Positions 26,201 to 35,085 of a DNA stretch of 64,000 nucleotides are shown here, one piece after another; position 1 is the stretch's first letter, and each line of letters starts with the position of its first letter. The position numbers and the translations under genes are program-made. The DNA lies in contig JAFMSR010000008.1 of assembly GCA_022818135.1 (NCBI GenBank), positions 7,616,140 to 7,680,139 on the forward strand, written 5' to 3'. The notes under the pieces were generated by a model. That model was not told the DNA's origin, did no database searches, and was given only the letters and a program-made list of their open reading frames with translations. This stretch comes from Saxidomus purpurata. Its lineage: Eukaryota; Mollusca; Bivalvia; Venerida; Veneridae.

Positions 26201-29200
26201 ATGAATTAATTCCTAATGCTGCAATCAGCCCTTATACATGTAGCTAAAAACATAGTAACACATCTTTTTGTGGCGGAGGGGCCCCCCCCACCCCGCTTAA
26301 AGGCCCCTGATCACGTAGGATGTTTCAATTTCTAGTAGAAAGATGCATTATCAGCAACATTGACAATTATTTGTACAAAAACTTTCTGACCTCAATGTTT
26401 TGTAAAGAAACAACATAATAGTATGAAAGAAAAGGCATATGTCAACATCGTTTTAGAGTAACTATAACACAGTTCTATCACTGTATCATCAGAAATTAAT
26501 TATTCTGTCTGAGCCAATTTCAAAGTGATCATGGGGCTTTAAAATATTGCATCAATTCAGATTTTTGCAAACGTTATGATATATAGGTAAGCATACCCTT
26601 CCAACAAAGTCTCCAACTCCAGGATTAGGGAATGGTGCAAACTTCCTGTAAATATGGCCGATTCTTGAGCATGGGGCGTCCACCATCTTGCCCCCACATT
26701 GCCATAACTGAAAAGCAAATGTTTATATTAAAAGCGTTAGGTATATGAAGCACCAGCTGCACAAACCCAGACAACATAAAGTCCATCTCTACTGCATAAA
26801 AGTCACCACTCTATTGCACTCAACCTTAGAACCAGACTTTGAACAATACTGTCTTTTCACTGGAAATGTGGCTCAAGAAACAGATTTTGTGTGTAATCAA
26901 ATTAAGATAACTTTGTTGTTGTTGGTGTTTAATGCCCGTACCTTGGTCATTTTAACAGACACGGTTACCTAACAATCGTTCCTGGGCAGAACCAGTACAA
27001 GAATACAGTCCTCAGATAAACAAGGCTGTCCCTCGATTCGTGAGCATGCCGGGCCCCACCGTCTGTGTCCCCCCCATGTGCTCAATAAATGTGCTATTTA
27101 TTAATCTCCAGCTGAAGAGCAATCATGCTTAAGTATTCCATTATTAAAACTAAGTGTGACCTTGAACTTTGAAAGGACTGGTATTACCGAATGATTGATG
27201 CAAGACATTTGTGCCAAGTTATTTTAAAATCCTTAAGCAATAAGTTACAGTCCACATAAATGTATGCATATATACTCCATTACCTATAAACTCTAAGTGT
27301 ACCACCTCTGATGTGCTTGCACTCAGCTCTTGATGAGCCAGACATTTGTGCAAATTATTTTAAAATCCTCAGTCATGACAAAGTTACAGTCCGGACACGA
27401 ATGTGTGCTATATCAAGAAACAGATTTTGTGTGTACCATCAATTTAAGATAGGGACGTGTCTTGCACCCCACCCTTCCCCTTGTTGTGCTAGACATGTGT
27501 GTCTAGTTATTTGAAATCCTTAATGCAGACAAAGTTACAGTCCAGACACTTGTGTCAATATAGAGGATTCCATAACCTTCATACCCAAGTGTGATTACCT
27601 AGGTAGCATATGGGTCTTGCAGGCAGAACCATGTGTACAAGAATAACCTTCACTGCATGATAAAGTTAAATCGGCCAGACTTTCTCACATAAATAGACAT
27701 GGACAGATGGCAGACGGTGCTTTTATATGCACCCTTGCCGGACATAAAAATCCAATTCTCACATAAATAGACCATGTCTAACTATCTTCATTAGGCACTG
27801 GTGCATACAATGACCGTAGACATCCCACCCTCCCTCTGCACACAGGGCATGAACTTGACATTAATATTATAAAGCTTTTGAATGGGAAAACATTATCATT
27901 ATATTATAACACAACTAGGCTTGATATAAATAACCCCTGGAAAGTTTCATTCAATTCTGGCCAGGTGTTTTGGAGATGAATCATGTACAAGATTGCATCT
28001 ACAGTCAAACAGACGGACATGTTGAATCCAGTATACACCCCCCTTATACAACTTTGTTGTTGGGTGTTTAACTAGAAGAACTTCAAAATCAAACCATGCA
28101 AGTACTCACTAAACAAGTATCTTATGTGTTTAATGTCTTGTTATTAACCTAGATATTAACAGAAATAAACCCTCATCTACTTTATTGTTACTGAAAATAA
28201 ATATGAATTGGCATGGTCTAAAAACAAAGATGGAAAAGTCCATTTTGGTTATTTTAGAAGGTTCAGAATAACTATTCTTGAATTGACCATTACCTTAAAA
28301 GACAGCTCGTATTGTTCTCCGCCCCAGATATCTAAACCAGGGTCATATCCACCGAGCTCCCAGAACCATTTACGACTGATTGCAAACAATCCACCTGCCA
28401 TTACAGGACTCCTGGAAAATAAAACATTTGCTTGGTCAGCAGAATATTTTAAATTGTAACGTTTCTTTAAAAGTGAATACAGAAAACAAGCAAAAGCATT
28501 ATGAGCCATACTGTGCAAAAATAGTTCATTTTATGTTAATAATAATGTAAACAGAAGAGGAAGAAGTTACTGAACTTGTTAGTGACAGATAAGCAAATGT
28601 GTAGACAGATATTAACTTGTATAAGCAGCAGACTGAAGCCATTTTTCTTCCCTACATAATACAGATGATGCTGTAAACTCTTGACATTTATAATATATAA
28701 GCAGAATGTGACAAGTAAAACAGTCTAAAATATGTTTGGCAGCTAGCTTAGAGACACAACAAAAATGGCTCCTAAAAGCACCTAAATCCCTAATAAGACT
28801 TGTGAATAGGTTATTATGTCATGCCCCCTTTAAAATCTTCATTTCAAATTGCCACAGTGTTAAATCTTACTTGAATGGTTCCGCGGGATGTTTCAGGTCT
28901 TCCGGAAGTAACGGTAATCTTTTGTAGAAAAACTCCCAGTCAAACGCGCCTCTCGCGCCCTCATCCTGTGCTCGATAGTTGAAATTTTCAAAGTCTATCA
29001 CATCAATAAATGGACATACAACTGTTCTGTAATCTTCCGCTATAGGGTCTGTCAATAAATAAATGTATCATATTAGATTTATGACTAACATTAATATTGA
29101 TCTCATATTCAAATGCAGTTGTTTTTCTTATATTAATATGTCTTTTTAGTGACAGGAGCAGGTAGTTAGGTGTAGTGGCAGGTAGTTAGGTGTAGGAACA

Positions 29201-32200
29201 GGTAGGTAGGTGTAGGGACAGGTAGTTAGGTGTAGGAACAGGTAGGTAGGTGTAGGGACAGGTAGGTAGGTGTAGGGGTAGGTAGGTAGGTGTAGGTAGT
29301 TAGGTGTAGGGGCAGGTAGGTAGGTGTATGGTTACCGGCTTAGAATGGGCTTTTCCCACAATTCAGCCACAAAATTTCATTGAAAGGCTGTCTATATTTT
29401 TTTCTTATTTTTCTTCTTATATGACTTAAGACTGCCTAATCAATTAAGAACATACATGATTATAAGGTTAGGTTAAGTAGAAATGGATCAACATAGTGAC
29501 TTGAAACAAAGTGGCTGTATAGACATTGTGAGAATGTATAGTACCCCAGTTTGTTACGGAGTGCTACTGCTCCAGTACAACTGATGATTTTTTCTATTAT
29601 CCAACTGTTAACGTATTGTGCAAGTACCCTTCCTAGAACTCAGGAAGGAACGACAACCCTTAAACACGATATGACTCACCTGAGCACATGACATAGTTTT
29701 TGACCCCATGTGAACCAACAGAAACAAACACTCTGACCAATTTTCATGATGATTGACCATAAAATGTTGCTTCTAGAGGGTTAACTAGGTTTTTCTTTGA
29801 TTTGACCATGTGACCTAGTTTTTTAACCCTTAGTGACCAAGATTCGAATCTGGCCTAGAAATCATTGAGACAAACATTCTGACCAATTTTCACGACGATT
29901 GGTAAATAAATGTGGCCTCCATAGTGTGAACAAGTTTTTTCTTAGATCTGACCATGTGACCTATCATAGTTTTTGACCCCACGTGACCCAGATGAGAACT
30001 TGACCTAGCAACCATTGAGATAAACATTCTGACCAATTTTCATAAAGATTGGATGTCATATGTGACCTCCAGAGTATTAACAAGGCAAATGCGAACGGAC
30101 AGATGACGAACATTAGGTGATCACAAAAATATAAGTTGTATGACAATGTTGCTGTATCCATGGTGACAGTGTAGACCATCTATCTTAAGAAGACTTGAAA
30201 CAAAACTGCCTTAAATATGTCAAAATGAAAGATGTGTCTGCATTGTAAACTATTAATACTTGCCTAGTAAAGGAGGTAAATAGTTGACATTTGCTTCCAC
30301 ATGCGAGTCTAAAAATAGAAGAACCTCCCCTGTCGCATGTTTGGCCCCTAATATTCTAGTCCGAATGAGACCCTCACGTCTGTCTGCATGTACGACCTTG
30401 ACCCTGTTACCAAAATGTTCCTTCATGTAGTTGTCTAATTCATCTTTCAAGAATTCTGAAAAACAAGAAAAACTCTTAACATTTAAAATAAAGTTGCAAC
30501 AAGAACTAATTTCATATAACAAATGAAATTGCTAGCACCCTTTCAGTTCCCCATCAGGATATTATTATACATACTATGAGAAAAATGAACATTTACCACA
30601 ACAAAATATGCATGTGATTGCTAAAAAAACATATCTTTGAAAAACATGGCTAATTATTTTCAGATACTGACGTCTATTGTAAAATTGGGTGATTTTTACA
30701 TGACAAAGTTTTAGCGATACAATAGAAGACAGTTTTGATTTCAAATTTAAAATCCATGAAAGGAGAATTCTTTATGATAATTCTTCCATAAGAAAAATGG
30801 GAAACTCAAAACAAAAATGACGAAAACTAAATCATCGAAAACATTACCCAACTCACAGTACTGATCTTTATCATCTATTATTCACTTTGACATCTAAAGC
30901 AATCTGTTAAATAATTTTATTGGAAATGCTCTCATCTTTCAAACATTAAACAGTAAAATCTATAATACCCGTTGACAAATAGGTTTAGTTGAGACAAGAA
31001 AACAATTGATTTCATGCAACACATGTTCCTTTATTTGGTATACATATACATAATATTTGTACTTTATTTCTACTGCTAAACACTTGTTTTAATAGCATAT
31101 TTAGTGTAATGCTGAATATGCTTCGACATTTTCCTGATTAATAAAACAATCATGTTTCAATTTCTTTGGCATCTCAACGGTAGCATATGGATACCACAGT
31201 AAAAATGAGTGAAGAATATTTACCTAAGCAGTCATAGAACAGTATTATAGCTACTAGACCATTAGCTAAAGGTGAAACAACTCATCAAATCTTTCTTTTG
31301 GTACTAAATCTTTCTTTTGGTACTAAACTCATCAAATCTTTCTTTGGTACTAAACTCATAAAATCTTTCTTTTGGTACTAAATCTTTCTTTTGGTAAATT
31401 ATCTTTCTTTGGTATTAAACTCATAAAATCTTTCTTTTGGTACTAGACTCATCGTAACTTCTGGTACTAACTCATGAATCTTTTTTTGGTACTAAAATCA
31501 TCAAATCTTTCTTTTGGTACTAAACTCACCAAATCTTTCTTTTGGTACTAAACTCATCAAATCTTTCTTTTGGTACTAAACTCATCAAATCTTTCTTTTG
31601 GTACTAAACTCATCAAATCTTTCTTTGGGGTACTAAAATCATCAAATCTTTCTTTTGGTACTAAACTCATCAAATCTTTCTTTTGGTACTAAACTCATCA
31701 AATCTTTCATCAGGCATTAAATCATCAAATCTTTCTTTTGTTACAGACTGTAATTACTAATTCATAATTTTGTAGTAAAACCATCAAACCTAACTTCTGG
31801 TATTAATATCACCAATCCTTACTTTTGGTACTTAATATACCAAACCTTACTTCTGGTATTAAAATCACCAATCCTTACTTTTGGTACTTGTATCACCAAA
31901 TCTTGCTTTTACTAAATAATCAAACCTTACTTTTGGTACTAAAATCATCCACCAAGATGACTTCGTGAAGAAGTTCTGCTGGCGCTCGGTTAATCGTACT
32001 GTATGCCAGTCGTAACAAAGTTGTCCAATGTTCATTGTGGAAAGGAACTACTATACTACAGTTAGGCAGTTTATTCCAGTACTTCTTTGCCTTGCAGCTA
32101 CAGAAATAAAGAGACACAGTTAGGCAACAGAAATAAAGAGACACAGGTAGGCAAACATTTCAAATTAAAGTTGTAAAATTATTTCTTTTCTATAAAACTT

Positions 32201-34718
32201 GCTCAAAAGTATGGGATCTTCCAACAGGAGAAAGACTTCTATTTCAAGTTGAAAGCGTTTACTGAATAGACAAAGATTAACATACATTATCCTTGAAAAA
32301 TATATGCTGGATTGGATTTTCTAAGACAGAATTACATTTTCTTACTACACATTTATATAGTTCTCTATAGATAAGAAGTATTTTTAAAAATTTGATGATA
32401 AATTTGACTGATCTGTAAATTTAATGAATTTAATGACAGCTCAAGTAAAAATTATGTGTTCATGTTGTACAGTTCATTTACATTGTCTATAAATCTGTCA
32501 CAAAATGAACAAATATTGAGCCTTTATCTTACACCACCAAATCTATATTTGAACACATGGCATATAGATCATCAGATTTTATGTATTGTCAATTCATAGA
32601 TGAAATCTGCTATGTCCATACCCCTCAAGGTAAACCATAAACATATCAAGATGTAAACTGCTGATAATACAAGATGAAGTTATTTTATTTGTCTCAATAA
32701 AAGCAGCTGTTGTCAGTTTTTTGTTTGTTTGGTATGAGGACGTGGAAGAAATGCAATTTCTACATAGGTAATTTCAGATATGCAAAGATAACAGCTTCAT
32801 AAAACACTTTGTTAATTTCATTTTTTTTACTATACTTTCAACATTTTCATTCACAGAATAACTCTAAATATATTATAACGTTCTCTTAAATAGATATTCA
32901 GTTGCATTTTAGTGATTTGCTACTCCACTTTGTTATAACTTTAAACAATGTATAATTATATTACTGTACATTTTGAAGCAGCTAATTCTGAAGTTAGTAT
33001 CAAATAATAAATCATATAAACGGTCAGTGAAGACCTTATCCACATGAAACAATAAAATTATAGAAAGGGTCCAAATTTAAAGAAACATTTCTCGACATTT
33101 GCAAAACGTTTTCCCCAAATGGTAACTAAAATCAGCCGCCATTTTTTGATAAAAGAAGATGTCTTTAAGGTGGTGACTAAAATGGTGAGGACCATAAAAT
33201 ATAACCATTTCATGTACATTGTATGTTCAATGATTGAATAAGGTTTTAACCAGACATTGTACATGTATTTTGAGTTACTTTTCCCCAATTAAGGCCAAAA
33301 CAAGCACCAAATATAACAAGCCCTTACCTAAATCTGAGACTGATTATGTTAATGTTCTGTCCCTTATTCAAAATGTCTTATTCTACACTTCTAAATTTGG
33401 CATATTGCCAAAAGGCAAGCGAGAACCTGTTCCATATCCTGAATTTACGGCAACATTGTTAAAAAGCAGGAAGAGCTATTATGGGGTAACTATAAGACCT
33501 TACTCTGGATGTCTTATATCCTTCAGAGATCTCTGCAGGGAAATTTTGTCGCTAGCAAAGGCATTGAAACCGTTCACTTTGTACAGATCATCTTTTTGTT
33601 TCTCCTCCTCGGCACTCAGTATAACGGCCGCGCCCTGTTCTCCGAGCCCTATCCTAGCCTCGTCCTCTGCTATTTGCTTGTAATTATGCCAGTCGATCTT
33701 TTTCAATGGCCCGCTGTCTCTCTGAAAATATTCAAAAAGAAAGTAAATTTAAGATGTTTTCAACAACTTAACTTCAAAAGTGCCATTAGCATCATTTAAG
33801 ACTGAATCAAACACAATACTATCATAATTCTATTTGTTAAATTAGTATCTAAAACCAATTTAGAATTCTTTCGTAAATCTCTTGATTACTCGGAATATAA
33901 AATTTGGAATAACATCCCATTGATCTCTGTTCTTTTAACACATTGGAAAAATTTAAAAGAAGGTATATACACTGGAAGTTCTCTGGTTGGAATGAACACT
34001 GCTAAATAAAAGTGTTAATGTTTTAGTTACTCTGTAGTTTAATTGTTTCTGTAAAATTTATGTTATATTTGTACTGTGATTTTATTGTTTGTATTGTTTT
34101 TTGATAATTTGTTGTAAATATTGTATGTAAATTGTGTTGTGAGGCTCATATGGAAGATTGGGCTTGCCCAAATAGGTTGCCTTGTTAAATAAAAGACTTT
34201 ATTATTATTATTATTATCTATTTATATATATCTGAGGTGCTAAAAGGACTTTAACTAACTTGCACAGTAAGTAACATCAATAAAAGAGAAATATTTGATT
34301 CATTAACAGTAATAACTACGCTTTAATCTTGTCACTCATTTCTTTTGAGCAAGTAAATCCATTTTTTTCAGTCTGGATGAATACCATAATTTTTTATTCA
34401 TAGAAATGTGCAAACAAATGTAACAGTAACAGTGATAAATCATACCTTAAGCTACAGTTTTCACTAGCTAGTTAACACTGTTCATAAAGGCAGATGTCTC
34501 CTATTTCAGTAAACTATGCAATTCAAAAAACTTACCTGAACTCTCAAAGCACCATCATCCCTTGGTTCTACTGGCATTGCTCCATGTGGCACATCCACAT
34601 ATTCGTCAGCAATTTTCTTACCGCCACCGAACAGGAGTTTCATCGCTACAGGACCAGCAGCAAGAAATATTACAGCCGCAATCACAAACTTAAGGAGAGT
34701 GACTGTATTTCGTCTCAT
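20128..34718 (-). CDS. GALNT10: Polypeptide N-acetylgalactosaminyltransferase 10-like
   Basis: Eleven coding segments in each of two isoforms: 34718-34536, 33721-33504, 32097-31931, 30455-30264, 29048-28871, 28411-28294, 26707-26597, 24991-24770, then 24402-24295 or 23076-22969, 21150-21007 and 20292-20128. All phases agree and give 601 residues; human GALNT10 has 603. The enzyme transfers GalNAc from UDP-GalNAc to Ser/Thr in the Golgi. Seen: signal anchor at about residues 8-30, stem, GT-A domain with the metal-binding D239-S240-H241 and H370 (CSRIGHIYR), the acceptor-site block WGGEQYE (342-348), and a ricin-type lectin domain (about 464-601) with CID, CFD and CLD repeats. The blocks DIRHP, MDEYAEY, FKWFM and YPP-EPP point to GALNT10 rather than other family members. 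One intron has a GC donor. Confidence 0.96.
20919..21018 (-). repeat. 22-bp tandem array of the exon 10 donor
   Basis: On the minus strand the exon end AATATAATTTA|GTAAGT is followed by four further copies of AATATGATTTAGTAAGTAGT. ACTTAC (donor on the minus strand) occurs at 21001, 20979, 20941 and 20919; the copy at 20957 is shortened to TTTTAC. Spacing is 22, 22, 16, 22. Reading past the first donor gives GTA AGT ATT TGA, so only the exon-adjacent site keeps the frame. Confidence 0.93.
21007..21150 (-). CDS. GALNT10: GALNT10 coding exon 10 (lectin beta repeat)
   Basis: 48 codons, [20 protein letters not shown] to GNQRFKYNL. It contains the beta-repeat CFD and a Q-R-F in place of the QxW signature. 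The exon is not spanned by a long ATG frame and was found from splice sites plus the WHKDIRP and NCHGMGGNQ blocks. Its donor is the first of five tandem donor copies. Confidence 0.94.
21380..21590 (-). mobile_element. tRNA-derived SINE, family 3
   Basis: The minus strand has a degenerate tRNA-like head (GGGTTCATACCC-type box B on the plus strand near 21498) and a tail matching 'TTTAACGCCCATTTCAACTG' at 21391. A truncated relative with 'GAACGCACATTTCAACAGTA' starts near 22292. Confidence 0.6.
22841..22925 (-). mobile_element. tRNA-like SINE head fragment
   Basis: Plus-strand AGCAGGGCTTGAACCCGTAA is a reverse box B region. It ends in AACCATGAAGGCGC, which resembles the start of a tRNA-like head read in reverse. 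It lies just downstream of exon 9b. Confidence 0.55.
22969..23076 (-). CDS. GALNT10: GALNT10 alternative exon 9b (lectin alpha repeat)
   Basis: 36 codons, phase 0/0, bounded by TGTTTACAG and CAG|GTACTG. Encodes [20 protein letters not shown] followed by [16 protein letters not shown]. This is the distal copy of the pair; its CIDTK is closer to the vertebrate CADTK. Net charge is about 0. Inclusion of both exons, or neither, would also keep frame, so mutual exclusion is inferred from homology and not forced by phase. Confidence 0.9.
23421..23610. mobile_element. Short TIR element (MITE) between exons 9a and 9b
   Basis: The left end ACAGTAAACTCAGTTTATAA and right end GTTATATACAGAGTTTACTG are inverted matches with few mismatches. 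The interior is short, with an A-run and 'CCTTATATC' modules, and has no coding capacity. It sits in the intron separating the two alternative lectin exons. Confidence 0.75.
24295..24402 (-). CDS. GALNT10: GALNT10 alternative exon 9a (lectin alpha repeat)
   Basis: 36 codons, phase 0/0, bounded by TTGACTTACAG and CAG|GTACAA. Encodes [20 protein letters not shown] followed by [16 protein letters not shown]. It is identical to exon 9b at 18 of 36 residues, including the CID of the carbohydrate-binding repeat and the final GGGEQ. It has the same length and phase as 9b, so either can join exon 8 to exon 10. Net charge of the encoded piece is about -1. Confidence 0.9.
24770..24991 (-). CDS. GALNT10: GALNT10 coding exon 8 (end of catalytic domain)
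   Basis: 74 codons beginning [20 protein letters not shown]. It ends in the linker [12 protein letters not shown] before the lectin domain, at GAG|GTAGGT in phase 0. Confidence 0.96.
26597..26707 (-). CDS. GALNT10: GALNT10 coding exon 7 (third metal ligand)
   Basis: 37 codons in phase 0/0 with [21 protein letters not shown]370 in this block is the expected third manganese ligand. It contains no ATG-initiated frame of note and was found by frame and splice sites. Confidence 0.95.
26915..27000 (-). mobile_element. Fragment of SINE family 2
   Basis: 'TTTAATGCCCGTACCTTGGT' and 'CATTTTAACAG...CAATCGTTCCTGGG' are the reverse of the 3' half at 10740-10820. Confidence 0.6.
27050..27745 (+). repeat. 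Dispersed repeat with 'GTCCGGACACGAATGTGTGC' modules
   Basis: Tandem-like modules, each with a 'TGATGTGCT', a 'TTATTTTAAAATCCT', a 'GACAAAGTTACAGTCC' and a 'GACACGAATGTGTGC' part. It ends CAGACGGTGCTTTTATATGC. Same family and orientation as 49090-49665. It lies in the GALNT10 intron between coding exons 6 and 7. Confidence 0.75.
28294..28411 (-). CDS. GALNT10: GALNT10 coding exon 6 (acceptor-site block)
   Basis: [20 protein letters not shown] followed by [19 protein letters not shown], nearly identical to the vertebrate enzyme. This is the conserved Gal/GalNAc-transferase motif of the active site. Confidence 0.97.
28871..29048 (-). CDS. GALNT10: GALNT10 coding exon 5
   Basis: 58 whole codons from [20 protein letters not shown] to the split Lys after EPF. 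It includes [14 protein letters not shown], the family's conserved 'RGAFDW' block. Confidence 0.95.
29150..29330. repeat. G-rich 20-bp minisatellite
   Basis: About nine copies of GGTAGGTAGGTGTAGGGACA with GGTAGTTAGG variants, starting about 100 bp before the acceptor of GALNT10 coding exon 5. The pre-mRNA is the C-rich strand. Confidence 0.88.
29640..30120 (-). repeat. Dispersed repeat, about 150-bp modules
   Basis: Three modules share 'ACCATGTGACCTA', 'GTTTTTGACCCCA', 'CATTCTGACCAATTTTCA' and 'TGTGACCTCCA' parts. It is probably reversed: the right end (near 30090) reads, on the minus strand, TTCGTCATCTGTCCGTTCGC. It fills much of the intron between coding exons 4 and 5. Confidence 0.7.
30264..30455 (-). 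CDS. GALNT10: GALNT10 coding exon 4 (DxH metal site)
   Basis: Carries [11 protein letters not shown] and the metal-binding LDSH followed by [11 protein letters not shown]. The exon ends CTAG and is followed by GCAAGT, a GC-type donor. The codon split with the next exon (G + AC) restores Asp, as in the family's PPLLD. Confidence 0.94.
31279..31948 (-). repeat. 28-bp tandem array grown from exon 3 donor
   Basis: The unit on the minus strand is ATGATTTTAGTACCAAAA, the last 18 bases of coding exon 3, plus GTAAGGTTTG, the first 10 of its intron. More than 20 units run into the intron at near 28-bp spacing. Donor-bearing copies (CCTTAC on the plus strand) lie at 31925 (real site), 31873, 31845 and 31817. 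The copy at 31901 has a GC donor form and that at 31789 has GTTAGG. Farther copies carry CTTTCT and have lost the GT. Read-through gives STKSKV then stop. Confidence 0.95.
31931..32097 (-). CDS. GALNT10: GALNT10 coding exon 3 (nucleotide-binding core)
   Basis: Encodes [20 protein letters not shown] onward to [11 protein letters not shown], the first Rossmann-like part of the GT-A fold with the VPFHNE and VDDFS motifs that bind the nucleotide sugar. Both its edges are tandemly duplicated into the flanking introns (see the repeats at 31279-31948 and 32101-32154). Confidence 0.96.
32101..32154 (-). repeat. 27-bp duplication of exon 3 acceptor tract
   Basis: Two direct copies of CAGAAATAAAGAGACACAGT(TAGGCAA), 32101-32127 and 32128-32154, differ at one base. 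On the minus strand the unit is the pyrimidine-rich CTGTGTCTCTTTATTTCTG. The exon-side copy is followed by TAG (acceptor), the distal one by TTG. Confidence 0.92.
33504..33721 (-). CDS. GALNT10: GALNT10 coding exon 2 (stem, start of catalytic domain)
   Basis: Residues 62-133, beginning [14 protein letters not shown] and ending NRSL-type SLKDIRHP with a split Asp codon. The block [11 protein letters not shown] and the '[13 protein letters not shown]' motif are typical of the family. Confidence 0.95.
33800..34217 (+). mobile_element. 3' end of a non-LTR retrotransposon
   Basis: The plus frame [20 protein letters not shown] followed by PL has the usual end of a non-LTR reverse transcriptase ORF (W-N-x-I-P, then a Lys-rich stretch). 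A 3' UTR follows, then AATAAA and a (TTA)n tail at 34199-34216. It is truncated at the 5' side and lies in GALNT10 coding intron 1. The clade cannot be told from this piece. Confidence 0.6.
34536..34718 (-). CDS. GALNT10: GALNT10 coding exon 1 (signal anchor)
   Basis: 61 codons starting [11 protein letters not shown], with one hydrophobic segment (about residues 8-30) after two Arg: a type II Golgi anchor. It ends CAG|GTAAG. A splice acceptor TTTATGCAG lies just upstream (exon edge 34732), so 14 bases of 5' UTR belong to this exon and the rest to an upstream one. Confidence 0.9.
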
Positions 34719-34732
34719 CTTTCTAAAGATTT
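34719..34732 (-). other. GALNT10 5' UTR portion of first coding exon
   Basis: The 14 bases between the acceptor TTTATGCAG and the ATG. This implies at least one upstream non-coding exon. Confidence 0.6.
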
Positions 34733-35085
34733 CTGCATAAAGTAAAAAATTTATATCACTTTATTTCATAGACCAATAATGTCAAATCCACTGCTCAAAG
34801 TTTAACCAACTTCTGAAATGTGCAATTACTAATACATTGTACCAGTTTTCTTCCATTTACAGTTTAAAAGAATCTGGTCAAATTCAGTCAAACAAAACAT
34901 AAATTTGTGTCTCTGACAAAGATTAAAAAGAAAAAGAAAAAAAAAGAGTTCAAATGGCATTTGTATCTAAAATACCTGCAAATTCTAGTACAAATAACTA
35001 GCAGAATGATATTTTCCACTAAATATAAAAAATATGACAAGCCTGATTGTTCTCGGTGCCCACATGTATATGCGAAGTCATACAT

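Noticed and set aside
29150..29330. GGTAGGTAGG array as a CRISPR or interstitial telomere
   Set aside because: No spacer structure, and the unit is not TTAGGG; a simple minisatellite.
33234..33683. 149-codon plus-strand open frame
   Set aside because: Its right half is the antisense of GALNT10 coding exon 2 and the rest has no likeness to a known protein.
34199..34217. (TTA)n microsatellite as a stand-alone feature
   Set aside because: It is the tail of the non-LTR retrotransposon fragment ending there.
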